Made by a program: the position numbers and the translations under genes. Positions 35,419-47,010 of a stretch of 64,000 nucleotides of DNA are shown here, piece after piece; the first letter of the stretch is position 1, and each line of letters starts with the position of its first letter. Under the pieces are notes generated by a model. It saw nothing but the letters and a program-made list of their open reading frames with translations. It was not told the origin of the DNA and searched no databases. The DNA is taken from NCBI GenBank assembly GCA_002633005.1, contig NMRA01000104.1:140917-204916 (forward strand). The letters are read 5' to 3'. This DNA comes from Phoronis australis (lineage: Eukaryota > Phoronida > Phoronidae).

Positions 35419-35530
35419 GGAGCAAATATAAATAAGTAAAAGAAAATTTACTGACAAGATTAGATATGAGTGCAAATAGAAATAAGTAAAACAAAATTTA
35501 CTGACGAGATTAGATATGAGTGCAAATGAA
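35419..35530. repeat. Two-copy 56-bp tandem repeat
   Basis: GCAAATA-AAATAAGTAAAA, then AAATTTACTGAC and AGATTAGATATGAGT, appear twice back to back, followed by the start of a third unit. About 350 bp upstream of ORF C. Confidence 0.7.
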
Positions 35531-35869
35531 ACTTTTAAACCGATCGATAAAGACGCTCCATATGTGAAATTACGCATGGCTCAGTGAGTATGAATGTTGG
35601 TTTAAAATTGATTTTGTTTAATAATGAACAAAGTGCATGTTCTCATGAGTAACCTTAAAGTGTTGTTGACATTACAGGGAAGGCGATCCGCCGAGGAACG
35701 AAAAAACATCAACAAAGAATTCATTTTCAATACCTGGGTCTTCTTTGATAGTATTAGGCCTACTTGTTTTAAAGGAGCTCCAGGTCTTCAATTGTGAATT
35801 AATCAGAATCGTTGTTTTCAAAACGGGAATGTTATTAAGAATTAGATCTGAAGCAGACGAGAATCAACC

Positions 35870-37012
35870 ATGGCTGCTGCGACCGAAATTGGTGAACTTA
35901 TGCGAACCAGTATGAACACGGTGGCCAGGATATCGGAGGAGAAGAAAACCATGAAGTCACAAGAATACGCTTCGATTAGGCACGTCGTGCCAAAAAGCAA
36001 AATATCTCGAGCAATATTACACGATAATACGAGTCGCGATCGAGTACTTGAAAAACAAATAAGACGTTTAGACTTGAGGTGTCACAGGTTTCGCCTTGCT
36101 CAGGAGCAAAACATGCGGACATTTATGCACGTGCAGAAACGGAAAGCAGGAAAGTGGCGGTCAGATGACGAAACGCGCCTGAAAGCCATGAATCTACCAG
36201 TCTTGAATGAAAATGTGGACCATCGCCCATCCGGTGCGGAGATAGTTTACCGAAATCCTCGCTACAACGTCGAACCATCTTTACCTATTTACGTACCACT
36301 TAGAGAACAAATGTCAGTTGATATTCAGCGCACGGAGATCATCAAGTTCCAAAGCCAGGCTTTCTTGGCGCGATTACCATCTACGATAGATATCCCACAG
36401 CAGAAAATGAACAGATACGATTCTTATCGGGGCAAAAATAGATTGACTGAGCATTGGGCAGTCACAGACAACCGTTTTCAAAGACTCACGAGAACACTGG
36501 TTCCTGCTGAAAGCCTTACCAGTAAAAAGTTGGAGATACTGGGTAAATATTTGAAACAATCTAACGACGAAAATGAGGAGTCTGAGTCCGTCTCCAAAGA
36601 GTCATACGATGGATGCCCTAAGCAGGTGTTGCCATTAATTTTGCCGAAACGTTTCACTCCTAAAATAAAATTTAAGCAGCCTGTAACGGAACTTAACGCC
36701 GAGCAACCAACACTCGATCAGGTTACACACGATGATGTCCAGCAAGAGACAGGGAAAACTAAAATCATGACAGATGTGAAGAGTAAAAGTCTTCGTGAGC
36801 TGTCGCACAACTATGGGTTTATAACAACGGGCAAGACGAAATCGTTGCACGGGCCTGTGAAAGACTCTGCTACAACAGGAATCGCACGGGAAAGGACAGA
36901 GATTGTTCGCCCACTCAAAGATACGACGGGCTGTGGAAACGGAGAAGATGAGAGGATTCGTTTGCCTACTCTACAGTTATATTTTGCAAAGCGAAGCAAT
37001 ACAATTCAATAA
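35870..37012 (+). CDS. Single-exon ORF C, unknown protein (380 aa)
   Basis: ATG at 35870 in a strong context (ACCATGG) to TAA at 37010-37012. Basic and hydrophilic, with no signal peptide or membrane helix. Residues about 50-95 (SRDRVLEKQIRRLDLRCHRF onwards) could form an amphipathic helix or coiled coil. A Glu/Ser-rich segment lies near 235-250 and a Lys/Thr-rich C-terminal third follows. The C-terminus is IRLPTLQLYFAKRS, echoing LP motifs of ORFs A and B. The stop codon sits inside an AATAAA polyadenylation signal (37008-37013), implying a very short 3' UTR unless a later signal (about 37281) is used. 380 codons in AT-rich DNA is unlikely by chance. Function unknown. Confidence 0.65.
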   Translation: MAAATEIGELMRTSMNTVARISEEKKTMKSQEYASIRHVVPKSKISRAILHDNTSRDRVLEKQIRRLDLRCHRFRLAQEQNMRTFMHVQKRKAGKWRSDDETRLKAMNLPVLNENVDHRPSGAEIVYRNPRYNVEPSLPIYVPLREQMSVDIQRTEIIKFQSQAFLARLPSTIDIPQQKMNRYDSYRGKNRLTEHWAVTDNRFQRLTRTLVPAESLTSKKLEILGKYLKQSNDENEESESVSKESYDGCPKQVLPLILPKRFTPKIKFKQPVTELNAEQPTLDQVTHDDVQQETGKTKIMTDVKSKSLRELSHNYGFITTGKTKSLHGPVKDSATTGIARERTEIVRPLKDTTGCGNGEDERIRLPTLQLYFAKRSNTIQ

Positions 37013-37013
37013 A
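37008..37013 (+). terminator. AATAAA polyadenylation signal overlapping the ORF C stop codon
   Basis: CAATAAAG: the TAA stop is bases 3-5 of AATAAA. Whether it is used is not shown by sequence. Confidence 0.4.
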
Positions 37014-40000
37014 GCAAGGAGAGAGGGAGAAACAGAGAAAAAGGGGGTGGGGGGAGTGTGCAACCGCGAAAATTTAAAATTAATGCACTGCGTATCAATT
37101 AAAGATTAAAAGCAAACGTAAACAAAATAACTCAAAAATGAAAATAAAAAGGAAAATTGGCAAATGTATAAAATTACAAAAAGTAAAGAGAGGTTTTTTA
37201 ACTTTTTGAGGCGTTGTTTTTAATTATATATTGAAACGGGAACGATACGATCAAGTAAAGCTCGCCAAAATACGATGTGTTGAATAAATTACCTACAGAA
37301 TGCAATCAGAAATAACGAGAAGAATGTATGGGACGTAACATACGTTGATGCACTGAATATGTAAACGGGTTACGTTTTAGATTAAACATATTTATTATTG
37401 CATGTAATCAGCACATATGTAACAATTTTCTTCTTCGCTCTGTTCAAAGTAATTGTATAACGTGAATTCGTTGGATGTTGTATATTTGTTGAGAGTGTGA
37501 ACTCTAATCAGAATTTTTTTTTGAAAGAACATTTACTAGAAATGGAAGGTGTGTGCGGTAATCGTGATTTTCATGTTTTGAATAATTGCTCTATATGTTA
37601 TTATTTTGAATATATAAATGAATTTAGGGTTCTTTGTTGTTTACTGTCAATTGGCAAAATTTCTCAGCTGACGGAATGAGCCAAACAATATCACATTACA
37701 GTATTTCTCCGAGCCAGTACACAACTCGTAACGATCATACATAACAGATCCGAAAGATAAAAAAGTTTGAGGTTAATCTGTTTTATTCATTATAGCAAAT
37801 ACGTTTTGATTCATGCACGTTCTGTGAATTTATCTATTTTTGACGTACAGGTCCGAAGGAACACGGTCGGATTAGAAGCTGGTAAGAAATTTCACAATGA
37901 CACGAAGTCTCTGTGGGGGGTGTTTTGCGTTTTTCGGACGAACACAAAAAAGTGCTATCAAGAATTATTAGCTTTGTAGTAGAAAAAATTGCCAAAAAAA
38001 AAATCCGCAAACACTCCTGATGTAATTCGACAAAAAACGACTAGCACGCACTGCGAAGTAAATGAAGAAACAACAGTGAGATATACCTCCAGCAAAATCT
38101 ACTAGTTTCGAATATGAGTGCGGAGTCCAATGCGGCAATGTTAGCTCGTGTAATCCACGCAAATAGCGCCACATTACAAACACATATAATGAAAGGACGT
38201 CAATCTCACGCTAAAACTTTACTTGTCACTGAATCTGAACGTGTAGTGAAAAGTCTCAAATCAACCGAGTTATCATGCTGTATGTGTCTGTCAGTCAATC
38301 AGCCGGTGATTTCCGGTATCCCGCTTTTTACGAAAAGAGAAGTCGATAGGTCCGAGTCTGATGGGAACTCCACATCAAAAACGTGACCTCTGCGCTGAGC
38401 GGTCTATAGAAGAAAGAGAAATCGTCTATTTTCAGGTGATTTTTCTTTGCAACTTTGGCTGAAATGTCTGGACCCCTTCCCTAGATCCCCCTTTGCCCAC
38501 TGGCAGTCAGTCTGTCACTTCTCGGTGACTTTTTCCAGTCTAAATAATTGGATAATTTGCCAAGTCGTGTACTGGACTGCCTTTGTCAGATCGAAAACTT
38601 CACAAGTAAGTTATCAAGCGGATTCGATCAAATGGTAAGCTTTCAAATAACCAACAAAGCTGAGGCTGAGAACATGATTGTTGGAATAAACGCACGAAGT
38701 CCTTATAATGACAATTCCTGAAGACATACATGACACGTCATTATATAGCTCTGTCCTCTACACTGTATGATGGCGCAGACTATTGTTTCGCATGACGCTT
38801 TTTCTAGATGTCAAAAATCAGAAAACCGCTTCAATCATCTTTCCATTCTCGACTCCTAGTGTTGTAACACATTGTGGCACGCTACACCTACAGCCTCGCC
38901 CCCAAGCCTCAAGATGGCGCTAGTTTGGCTACACCTATCGCCGTCCAGGCGACATTTATGTGTTTGGCATTGTCCGCACTGGCAACATATTTTGCTGTTG
39001 GGATCAATCACCTCATTGGCAATTATTGACAAAAAAGAATTTTAATCTTACGTAATCAGAATCAGAATATGAATATACTCAGTTATTAATTGATTGCCTT
39101 ATTCTGAATTCATTTCATTTTCCCTATTCGACGAGGTGCTAACTGCAGATGATAAACCAAAAGGCTGACAAGACGGAATGTCCCAAGTCAGAAATTAGGT
39201 TTTTGTACATGTGACAAAATTACACGACGTTGTGCAAGTTTGTCATAGGCCTACAAGGATTTATGTTTGATATTACATCGTCCGCATCGTCCGTCAGAGG
39301 TCGCGCGCACCCTAGGGTTGTTAATGCAACGATTGTACGTTAAAGGAGTAATAAACCACACACCTTTCTTCCAAATCAGTCTTTGATTCAGGACACTCTC
39401 ATTCTCTTTCTTACTCAGATTAGAAATGATTCTTTTGGTGAGAAGAATTACTGATAGGCGTTGATACCAGTCCCAAGTTGTTCATGAGTCGGCATCACTG
39501 AGTTACAGCTGGGTCCAAGGCAGTATGACCATTCAGTGAATTTCAAGAGATTTATTACAACTTATTTCATTTCAAAGTACATGAAGACCATGATACTTTG
39601 GAAAAGCACATACTGAGACAGTGAAGAAAGTCTAAGCTTTCCATCACCAGAACATGGTTTGCAGTGTCCGCAGTAAAAAGCCGAAAATTTGCGTTTTGGT
39701 TTCTACTAAAGCTTGGTCTTTCCAATGACATGCCCACAGTTGCGTCCAACACACTGTCACATTCCTATTACGAAGTAATTTACGCCAATGAGTTGTTAAT
39801 GCTGTGCGTACGACTGTGTTTTGTTGGAACATTTCCGGTTCCGTCTTGGTCATCGAATGTCATCTGATACGATACATTGTCTAAGATCATCCAGCGTTAG
39901 GTATCCATGCTCTTTTTGAAAACTGGCTACAAGTTCTAGTTTATTTACACTATCACAGTATTGCGCATAAGAAGAGAAGTGTCCCATCTATAAGTGAAGA

Positions 40001-40984
40001 AAAACGGGAATACCCAATCTTGTGATGTAGAGAACACTGCAACTGAAGCGTGTTAATACTTGGATTCGGACATGGCTGGATGGCAGAAACAGTCTGAATT
40101 CAGATATCTTTCCAGCTCTAGCCTTAGAACTGCTTTGGACAGCCTATCGAACTACATGCCAAGAGTTTTTCAATAAGACATTTTTGGGTGTTAAAATCGT
40201 GTTACAGAACATTTCACAGTTGCGTTTTGGCTTAGACCTACTGCAATTGTACAACCTTTTAATCCAGATATTCAACCCAGTTGTCCCGTTTTTTCATTAT
40301 CGAATGTTGGTCGTGACAGCTACGCAAAATGTGTTCAAAATAACATTGACTCTTTGTTATGAATACTATTTTCCAGAGTTCACTTTGTTGAGTAACATGG
40401 CAATCGTAAAAATGTGTTCCAATGACTCTTGTTTACGGTAACATACACTCATGTACAAAGATCACTAATTTTTACTTCTACAGAAAATCCTACACTGCAA
40501 CCAATATACAGAGCTTTCCACAGTACATTTCAAAGCTATACAATAGATGGAGTTTGTCCATTTTCATCTATCAAAAACCTCTCTATGTAGTTGGAGTACG
40601 TAATTATTTTATAGTATATTTTATATCATATTTTTGTAAATGCCACTGCACCCTGAATTTTACTGAAGACCTCAATTGTATAAAGCGGCACCAAAGATCC
40701 ACTTAATATGCTAAGATGCGTAATTTTGGATGTATGCCTGACTAAATTCTTCATAGCAACTGTGAGGGATCCATGTTCTAAAAATTTTGCTTAAGTGTAC
40801 AAATCTTTTGAAACGTTGAAATTATTTCCTTGCTGGCTGAACTAGTCACTTACGTAGCCACCCTGGTTCATTACCTTTTTAGGTTATTATTACACCACGT
40901 TATTTTTCACATTTTGGCAACACTCTTAGATTTTAGAATTAAAATGGTTACTTTTAAACCTATCAGGTTTGCGAAATGATAAAT
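37014..40984. other. Intergenic, no strongly supported gene
   Basis: Includes an ATG-initiated 90-codon frame at 38114-38386 (MSAESNAAMLARVIH...). It is basic with no domain and might be a short relative of the neighbouring intronless ORFs, but I cannot support it. Otherwise short frames only. Confidence 0.4.
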
Positions 40985-41073
40985 GCACGCCCCTAGCCTA
41001 AAAATAGGGGGCTCGAATTTTTGGAAATGTGGACCTTTTACTAAGGATCACAGGTTGCGTTTAGAGTTATGAA
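40985..41073 (+). repeat. ~90-bp dispersed repeat, copy B
   Basis: GCACGCCCCTAGCCTAAAAA, then GGGGGCTCGAATTTTTGGAA, CCTTTTACTAAGGATCAC and AGAGTTATGAAT; the same block order as 28951-29041. Confidence 0.6.
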
Positions 41074-41305
41074 TGTACCGGGTGGGTGTTGGAGTTTGAC
41101 ACTTTACTGAAACATGTAATGAAATTAGTACCACAAAACCCAGCGTGAAAACAAACCACTAAGTGCGTTTGGTTATCTTGCAATATTCATTTGAAATTAG
41201 GACGCTAAAAAGCTAATAACTTGATTTCCATACATTTTACTTTGTACACCTTTAACAAATGATAAGTATGTGGCACACTTAGAACTACATGTCATAGCAG
41301 GGTAC

Positions 41306-43165
41306 TTAGGTTTGGACGAAAACGTTTGCATCTTTGCCAACTGAACTTTCTGCACGGCAGATGAATCCTTTATAATAAGCAGGGATGCTTTTCACGGAGA
41401 CGTCGAGGTTGTTTGTGTTCTCACTAGTTCTTCCGTACTGATCAAGCGAGGCTTTCTTTCGGTTGTACAAAATTGGAAGTTGACCTCCTTGCATATTGGA
41501 GACATATTCCCAAGACACGTCTGGAATGGGATCTCCGGACGCTGCGCATCTCAGCTGTAGCGTATCGTTCACCAACCGGACTCCAGTCTTGCTAGAGATG
41601 ATGTCGGGCTTCACGCACGAGAAGTCTACGTCACTGGTTTCATACAACACAGATTTGGTATGGGGCGTTCTGCAGTAAAGCGCTGATCCTCGCCTAAAGT
41701 AAGATTGTTTTGGAATCGCTTTGAGCCAGGCTACTTCACAGTTACAGTGAATGGGGTTGCCATAGATGCTGAGCATGTCTAAGTTGGAGAAAACGGGCTG
41801 AAGATCTTGCGCACGGAAGGTGGGAATTTTGTTCATGCTCACATAAAGGCGTTTGAGTTCTTTGAAGGACTGGAAATGGCTCGCTTTGATTTCGGTCAGT
41901 AAATTCCCACCCAGAACAGCCGTTACCAATTTGGGTGACTTCAATAAGCCCAAGCTATCTGGTAATACTGAAATTCGGTTGTTGCTTATATCAAATTGGG
42001 ATAAGTTCGGCAAATCCATGTGCTTTGGAACATCGTAAAATTTATTGAACGCCAACGAGAACGTTTGAAGACTCTGTAACTCACTAAAGACTGCGCCATC
42101 CTTCATATCAAGCTCATTTTTACGAAGCGAAAACCAATTGAGCCTTTTCATAGGTTGCAAAGACAATGGAGTCACTTTCGAAATCTTGTTGTCAGACAGA
42201 TCGAGCATTTCCAAACTGAAGAGACCATCGAATAATCCATTGTCGAGTTGTTTTACTTTGTTGCTGTGCAGGTCAAGCGTCGCCAGCTTTGCCATGCCAA
42301 AAAATCCCCTCTTGGCCAGCTCCGGTATATTATTCAAGTATAATCTCATCTCTTCAACGTTGCTGAGATATTGAAACATTCCTGGTTTCATTCGCAAATG
42401 ATTTGTATTCAAATCCACCATTTTCAAAGACGTCAATGGTTTGAATAAATCGGGATCAAAATCCGAGATCCTGTTGCGACCTAAGTAAAGCTTAGAGAGA
42501 CTTCCTAGGTCCTTGAAAGCTCCCGGGTGAATGGTGTGTATTTTGTTATTGTACAACCCAAGATAATAAAGGGACGTCAGTCCTGAAAAGACAAATGGGT
42601 GTATTTCTTCCAGTCTGTTGTTTTCAAATCTTAACCACGTGACACCTCTCAAATTTATGAAGGCATTACCGCCGGGTATTACTTGGAAGGAGTTATAACG
42701 GAAGTCAAGTGTTTCAAGTCCATCGATGCCAATGAAGGGTCCGTTGATGTCTTGTATTTGATTGGAAGTCAAGATAAGAGACTTTAACTTAGGGCACCCA
42801 ACAAACGAAGTGCCGTCAATAATTTGCAAATGGTTATTGGACAAATCCAAGAATTCCAAGTTTTGAAAGTCATCAAAAGCGTATGCTGCAATATTGTATA
42901 GGCCGGCGGATTTTAAAATCAGCTGCTCTAGTTGTCTCATGGCGGATAACTTTGCTGACGTCAACTCCCAGAGTAAACAGTCTATACAGTAAAACCTCAA
43001 AGTGCCACCAGGGATGCTGGAAGGAAGATCTTGCAACCCTTTGCACCTGATCTCACGTGATGCAGTGTTACAGGTGCACCCTGGTGGGCATTGTGAGAAA
43101 CATCGCGACGCGAGAACAAACGCCAGGAACAACAGCAGGAGGTGCCTGCTTCCGGTTGTTGCCAT
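41306..43165 (-). CDS. Secreted LRR plus Ig-domain protein (619 aa, single coding exon)
   Basis: Extracellular binding protein by architecture. The ATG at 43165 opens a signal peptide (SRHLLLLFLAFVLASRCFS, residues 6-24); the frame extends seven codons upstream but has no ATG there. Next come an LRRNT cysteine cluster (CPPGCTC...C, 26-41), about fifteen LRRs with LxxLxLxxNxL consensus (for example LEFLDLSNNHLQII), an LRRCT (NPIHCNCEVAWL to DFSC, 470-517) and an I-set-like Ig domain (518-619; C540, W552, C603). It stops right after the Ig domain (VFVQT), with no transmembrane segment or GPI signal, so it is probably secreted. Acceptor GTTTGGTTTGCAG (exon from 43175) implies a separate 5' UTR exon. 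LRRIG proteins include LRIG, peroxidasin and ISLR; none matches one-to-one. Domains are certain; orthology is open. Confidence 0.9.
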   Translation of the reverse strand: MATTGSRHLLLLFLAFVLASRCFSQCPPGCTCNTASREIRCKGLQDLPSSIPGGTLRFYCIDCLLWELTSAKLSAMRQLEQLILKSAGLYNIAAYAFDDFQNLEFLDLSNNHLQIIDGTSFVGCPKLKSLILTSNQIQDINGPFIGIDGLETLDFRYNSFQVIPGGNAFINLRGVTWLRFENNRLEEIHPFVFSGLTSLYYLGLYNNKIHTIHPGAFKDLGSLSKLYLGRNRISDFDPDLFKPLTSLKMVDLNTNHLRMKPGMFQYLSNVEEMRLYLNNIPELAKRGFFGMAKLATLDLHSNKVKQLDNGLFDGLFSLEMLDLSDNKISKVTPLSLQPMKRLNWFSLRKNELDMKDGAVFSELQSLQTFSLAFNKFYDVPKHMDLPNLSQFDISNNRISVLPDSLGLLKSPKLVTAVLGGNLLTEIKASHFQSFKELKRLYVSMNKIPTFRAQDLQPVFSNLDMLSIYGNPIHCNCEVAWLKAIPKQSYFRRGSALYCRTPHTKSVLYETSDVDFSCVKPDIISSKTGVRLVNDTLQLRCAASGDPIPDVSWEYVSNMQGGQLPILYNRKKASLDQYGRTSENTNNLDVSVKSIPAYYKGFICRAESSVGKDANVFVQT

Positions 43166-43175
43166 ACTTCTAATG

Positions 43176-44473
43176 CTGCAAACCAAACGAATAATTGCTA
43201 CATTAAATATTTAAATTATTCTATTTTCCAAACGAAAATATTTCTAAGAAGCGACAGTGCCATCAAAAAATGATAATTGTACGTACAACAAGGAACAGTC
43301 CAGTGAGTGAAAACCCATTCTCTGTTAAAAGCCAGTGTCGAACCGCTGTAGCTGCTTACACAAAACGATTTACGTTTCAAACAGTGATGTTGAAATCACT
43401 ATGTAATCTTTGTCATTAAGCAGTTGTTTAACATTTATTGATTTCGATATGAAAAAAATAAATTTCCTTAAAGAAATTATCAGTTCAAAATAATTAATTT
43501 TAAGTCGCTACCACTTCAATGACGAAAAGTACTCAAGTGATCACGTTGCGCGTCTCTGCTTTGAAAACTGTTCAAGATACGTACAAACATGCATGCACAA
43601 AATTGGAACATTGCTATATCATGATAAGTTCAGGCAAGCATTTTTGTGGTCAAATTATTTGATACCAATTTTATATTAAAATAGTGCAATTCCTTTACAT
43701 GACAACATTCATGATATTTTCAACTTTTCTATGAACTTTTCTATTACATGAGGCGCTATATAATCATCGGTATACTCACTCAGCTGCGTACACCTTGGTG
43801 AGAGCAAGACAAATGGCTGTAATGTACTAGCATGCAAAAATAATGCACGGGTTCCGAGGGTAGTCATGTGAACGGGACACGTGTCGAGTGCAAGCAGAAC
43901 GACGAAAAGCTGATAAACTGCGTGACGAAGGCGACTTGATAATAGTTTCGTCACGGAATGTCAAAATTTTATGTCCTTGTTGATATTTTGCAAGATTCGT
44001 TCATTAATTTCATAGATGATGATAATCGTTCTGATCACAGACTTACGCTAGGTAAAGATAGGAAAATAGTATCATTATCAGAACGCACCTGCTTCAAACT
44101 ACACGGATAACCGGTGTTCGTTAGGTGTAAGCAGAGTCAACTAAAATTAAAACGGCAAACTCGTTGTATCACACTTCATGCCAACTCTTAAACAACATGT
44201 TCATGTCTTTCCGAAATTCACCGATGGCTCAACCGGCCTGCACCACGCCGTGTACGCACACTTCATGTTGTCGTCAGTGATAGAGTCTGATGCAGCGAAG
44301 CCAAGTCCAGCGTATTCAACATTTTGTTTACAAATATCAACTCAGTAAAGCAAACAACTTTTCCTTGTTTAAAATTTTAAAAGAAACTGTAGACAACGGC
44401 AATTATAGAATTGCAGCTATGCAAGCTAAGAATATTGACGTACAGCAGTCTGACTCGTAATTACGATGTAGTC
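43176..44473. other. Upstream flank of LRR-Ig gene, no gene seen
   Basis: AT-rich. It may hold the untranslated first exon and promoter, but neither can be placed. Confidence 0.35.
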
Positions 44474-44878
44474 CGGGGTCCTGAAGTCTAATGCTTGTAC
44501 ATGTACTCGAAATTAGTTTTTGTAATTTCTATTCTACAACTGAATATAAGTGTCTATTGTTCTAAGCTCGAGTATGTAATGACTTAAGTGGATAACTTTC
44601 TAAACCTAATTTACACTTGATGACCCCAGCATTCTAAAAGTTCGAGTCTGAAATTTAAATGTCGAGTTTTCAGTTACTCGTAATCTCTAGCTTTTCCTCG
44701 GGTTTGTAGCACGAATATAGGCGGTCATCAAGTGTAAACTAATGTGCATAAATTATAGTGTACCCGAGCACAGACTAATAGCCACTTATCTAGAGTTCGC
44801 ACAACAGTAAAACAGAAAATTCTAAAAAATAATTTCCAGTTCGCTTTGGAGTACCGGAAAGATTAGGCCCTGGCCCCA
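44474..44878. mobile_element. MITE (ACTCGAAA family), diverged copy B
   Basis: Left CGGGGTCCTGAAGTCTAATG with GTACTCGAAA; right GGAGTACCGGAAAGATTAGG to CCCTGGCCCC, the inverse. The interior carries CTCGAG and TCGAGT motifs as in 10342-10720. Confidence 0.55.
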
Positions 44879-45864
44879 GAGTACACAATAGTGTATCACA
44901 CCAACCTAGGTAAGGGTCTCATTGTATGAGCTCAGGAACAAAAGCACCCACTGCTTGCAAACCGTGCTATAGAAGAAATTTTGAAATGGATACAGGTCTC
45001 CCTCTCAAAACTCGGTCAGTGAAAGGAGGAAGCAATCTTTTCTTTCGGTAGACAACACTCTGAAATATCTGACATTACCACTTAAATCCATGAAAATTTA
45101 ATGCACGTAACAAAGTCTCGTCGGTTACTGTGATGGTACTGACAATCAAGCCGTATTCAATTATGTTTGACATGTCCTCGCATCTTCGGCTTGTCCGAAT
45201 ACTGCATTGATCTGTACATTAGCAGTGATGCAACATCCATCTTTTCTATTCAAATAATCACGCTAAAATTGACATGATACCCAGAAAATTGTGTGAAATG
45301 GACTGATTTTCAATTTTCCGTTGTGTTGATATCAACACTATTAAACACAATATCAACGAGAAAGTATCTGCCATATTAACGGACAATACTCCATTCCAAG
45401 AGAAAACATCTAATAATTGTAATCAATCAAGGTCTAAAAGTCTATAAAATTGACACAGAGGCGCAAAGCAAGACTCTATAGAGTGTTTAGAAAGTCAGGT
45501 AACCAGGTTATTTTTAACAGGTACATTGACCAATCTGGACATATTATGTAGAAAGGCAAATTACTTACTATAGAGAATAGCACCGGCGTGGTCTTATCTG
45601 CAGTATTTAAAACAAATTAAAAAACAGACTGAAAACTGTAAACCAAATTCTTGGCAAATCACACCTGTGCTGTCTTCCATGTTTAAAATTGGATAATATT
45701 GGTGAGGTGGCAACGACTAATTTAGAAAAGGTTGAATTGTTTTTGAAATATATTGTTAACAGGAACCATGCTAATACGTCCCCAATGAACTCAACAATAC
45801 CATGAAGAACCATGTTGAATTGAATGACCTCCGAATGACTCCAGTCTAAGTAAGAAAACTGTAA

Positions 45865-46090
45865 AGGGCTTGGAATGATGACCAATGACAAAAAAAGAGG
45901 AAAATTTTCCAGGTGACGTATCGTTCCACAGATAAATAGGTTTGTGTGATAGAAATATTTTGTCTTGTAAAATTTTACTGCAATTGACGTTTTTGCATGA
46001 ATAGAGGGAAAATAAAAATGACGAAAAAAGTGGAAACTGGAAATCAAATAAGAGGAAATCGAAACCAAAAAGAGGAAAATTCTAAGACCT
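45865..46090. mobile_element. hAT-like non-autonomous element, family 1 copy B
   Basis: Starts AGGGCTTGGAATGATGACCA and ends with AAATTCTAAGACCT. The interior parallels 778-1032 block for block (GTATCGTTC, ATAGAAATATTTT, GTGGAAACTGGAAATCAAAT-type). No target-site duplication remains. Confidence 0.6.
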
Positions 46091-46369
46091 GGGGAGGAAA
46101 TTGATACCAAAAAGGGCGATGCTTTTGATATAATAACTAGCACCATGCTGAAAATGTGTGCCCAGTCGCCCAACAAAATACTTTCATCTGGCTGCTTTCC
46201 ATCAACTAGACGGATGACCGGGAATATGATCTCACTTCACAAAAAGATTCAACTGCTGGGGATTCTAATTACAAGCCCATTACTTTATTTTGTACTCTAT
46301 CTAAATTGTTTTCTTGTCTGTAAACAATCATCTCCAGGATAATGATTTATTATATTCGTTGCAACTTGG

Positions 46370-47010
46370 TTTCCTTCCTCCGAAAAACTGTTTCTCAATT
46401 GATTGAAATTATCCATGAAACTGTGAGTTTCTGAAAGGCAACTTCGTCAGTCAGGTCCGTCTCTTAGGAGTTAGTATCAACGTTTGACGTTGTACCCCCA
46501 AAACTTTCTATTCATTAAATTAAAATCTTACGGAACCACTAGCTCTATGCTCAGCTTGTTCTTTCCTGTTGCTTCTATGGGGTTAAAGTAGACGGTGGGT
46601 TGTCTAGGGAAACGTCTTTGGGTTTTATATACGCCGAGGGTAGCCTTATGGTAGTGCTTTGGGCCCACTATCATTCCTCATTTTCATTAAGACAATGATA
46701 TATCTGACTCACTTCTTTGAATATGTTATTTCTATGCAGACGATACTTGTATCTTCAACTCATTCCCAAAGACTAGTCTGAAGAATCTGTCCTCTTCAAA
46801 CTATCTCAATTTACTCCATGAATGGTCCGTGATTTGGGGTATGAATTTCAAACCAGCAAAATGTCATGACGTAACTTTCTCTCCATGCATAGTTAAACTA
46901 ATCTCAAGTTGATCACGTTTATCTCTTGATCATAGTTTAGGCCCTCAAAAAAGTTCTCATCGTCATCTTGGTGTAATTCTTAACAACCTCCATTGCTTCA
47001 AATTCTTAAA
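46370..47010 (+). mobile_element. Non-LTR retrotransposon reverse-transcriptase remnant
   Basis: One frame reads ICYFYADDTCIFN, then LNLLHEWSVIWGMNFKPAKC, and later SSHRHLGVILNN. This is the YADD catalytic box followed by the W-x-x-x-WGM-F-x-x-KC and HLGV motifs of CR1/Jockey-like RTs. Upstream sequence is a degraded GSVLGP region. Stops and frameshifts are numerous, so it is dead. Confidence 0.7.

Noticed and set aside
43166-43186. Seven-codon N-terminal extension of the LRR-Ig protein
   Set aside because: It begins at TTG, spans the TTTGCAG acceptor and would bury the signal peptide. The ATG at 43165 is preferred.
45607-46176. 189-codon minus-strand frame rich in Phe/Ile/Ser
   Set aside because: It is antisense to a hAT-like MITE copy and adjacent AT-rich DNA. 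The hydrophobic look comes from reading A-rich sequence backwards.
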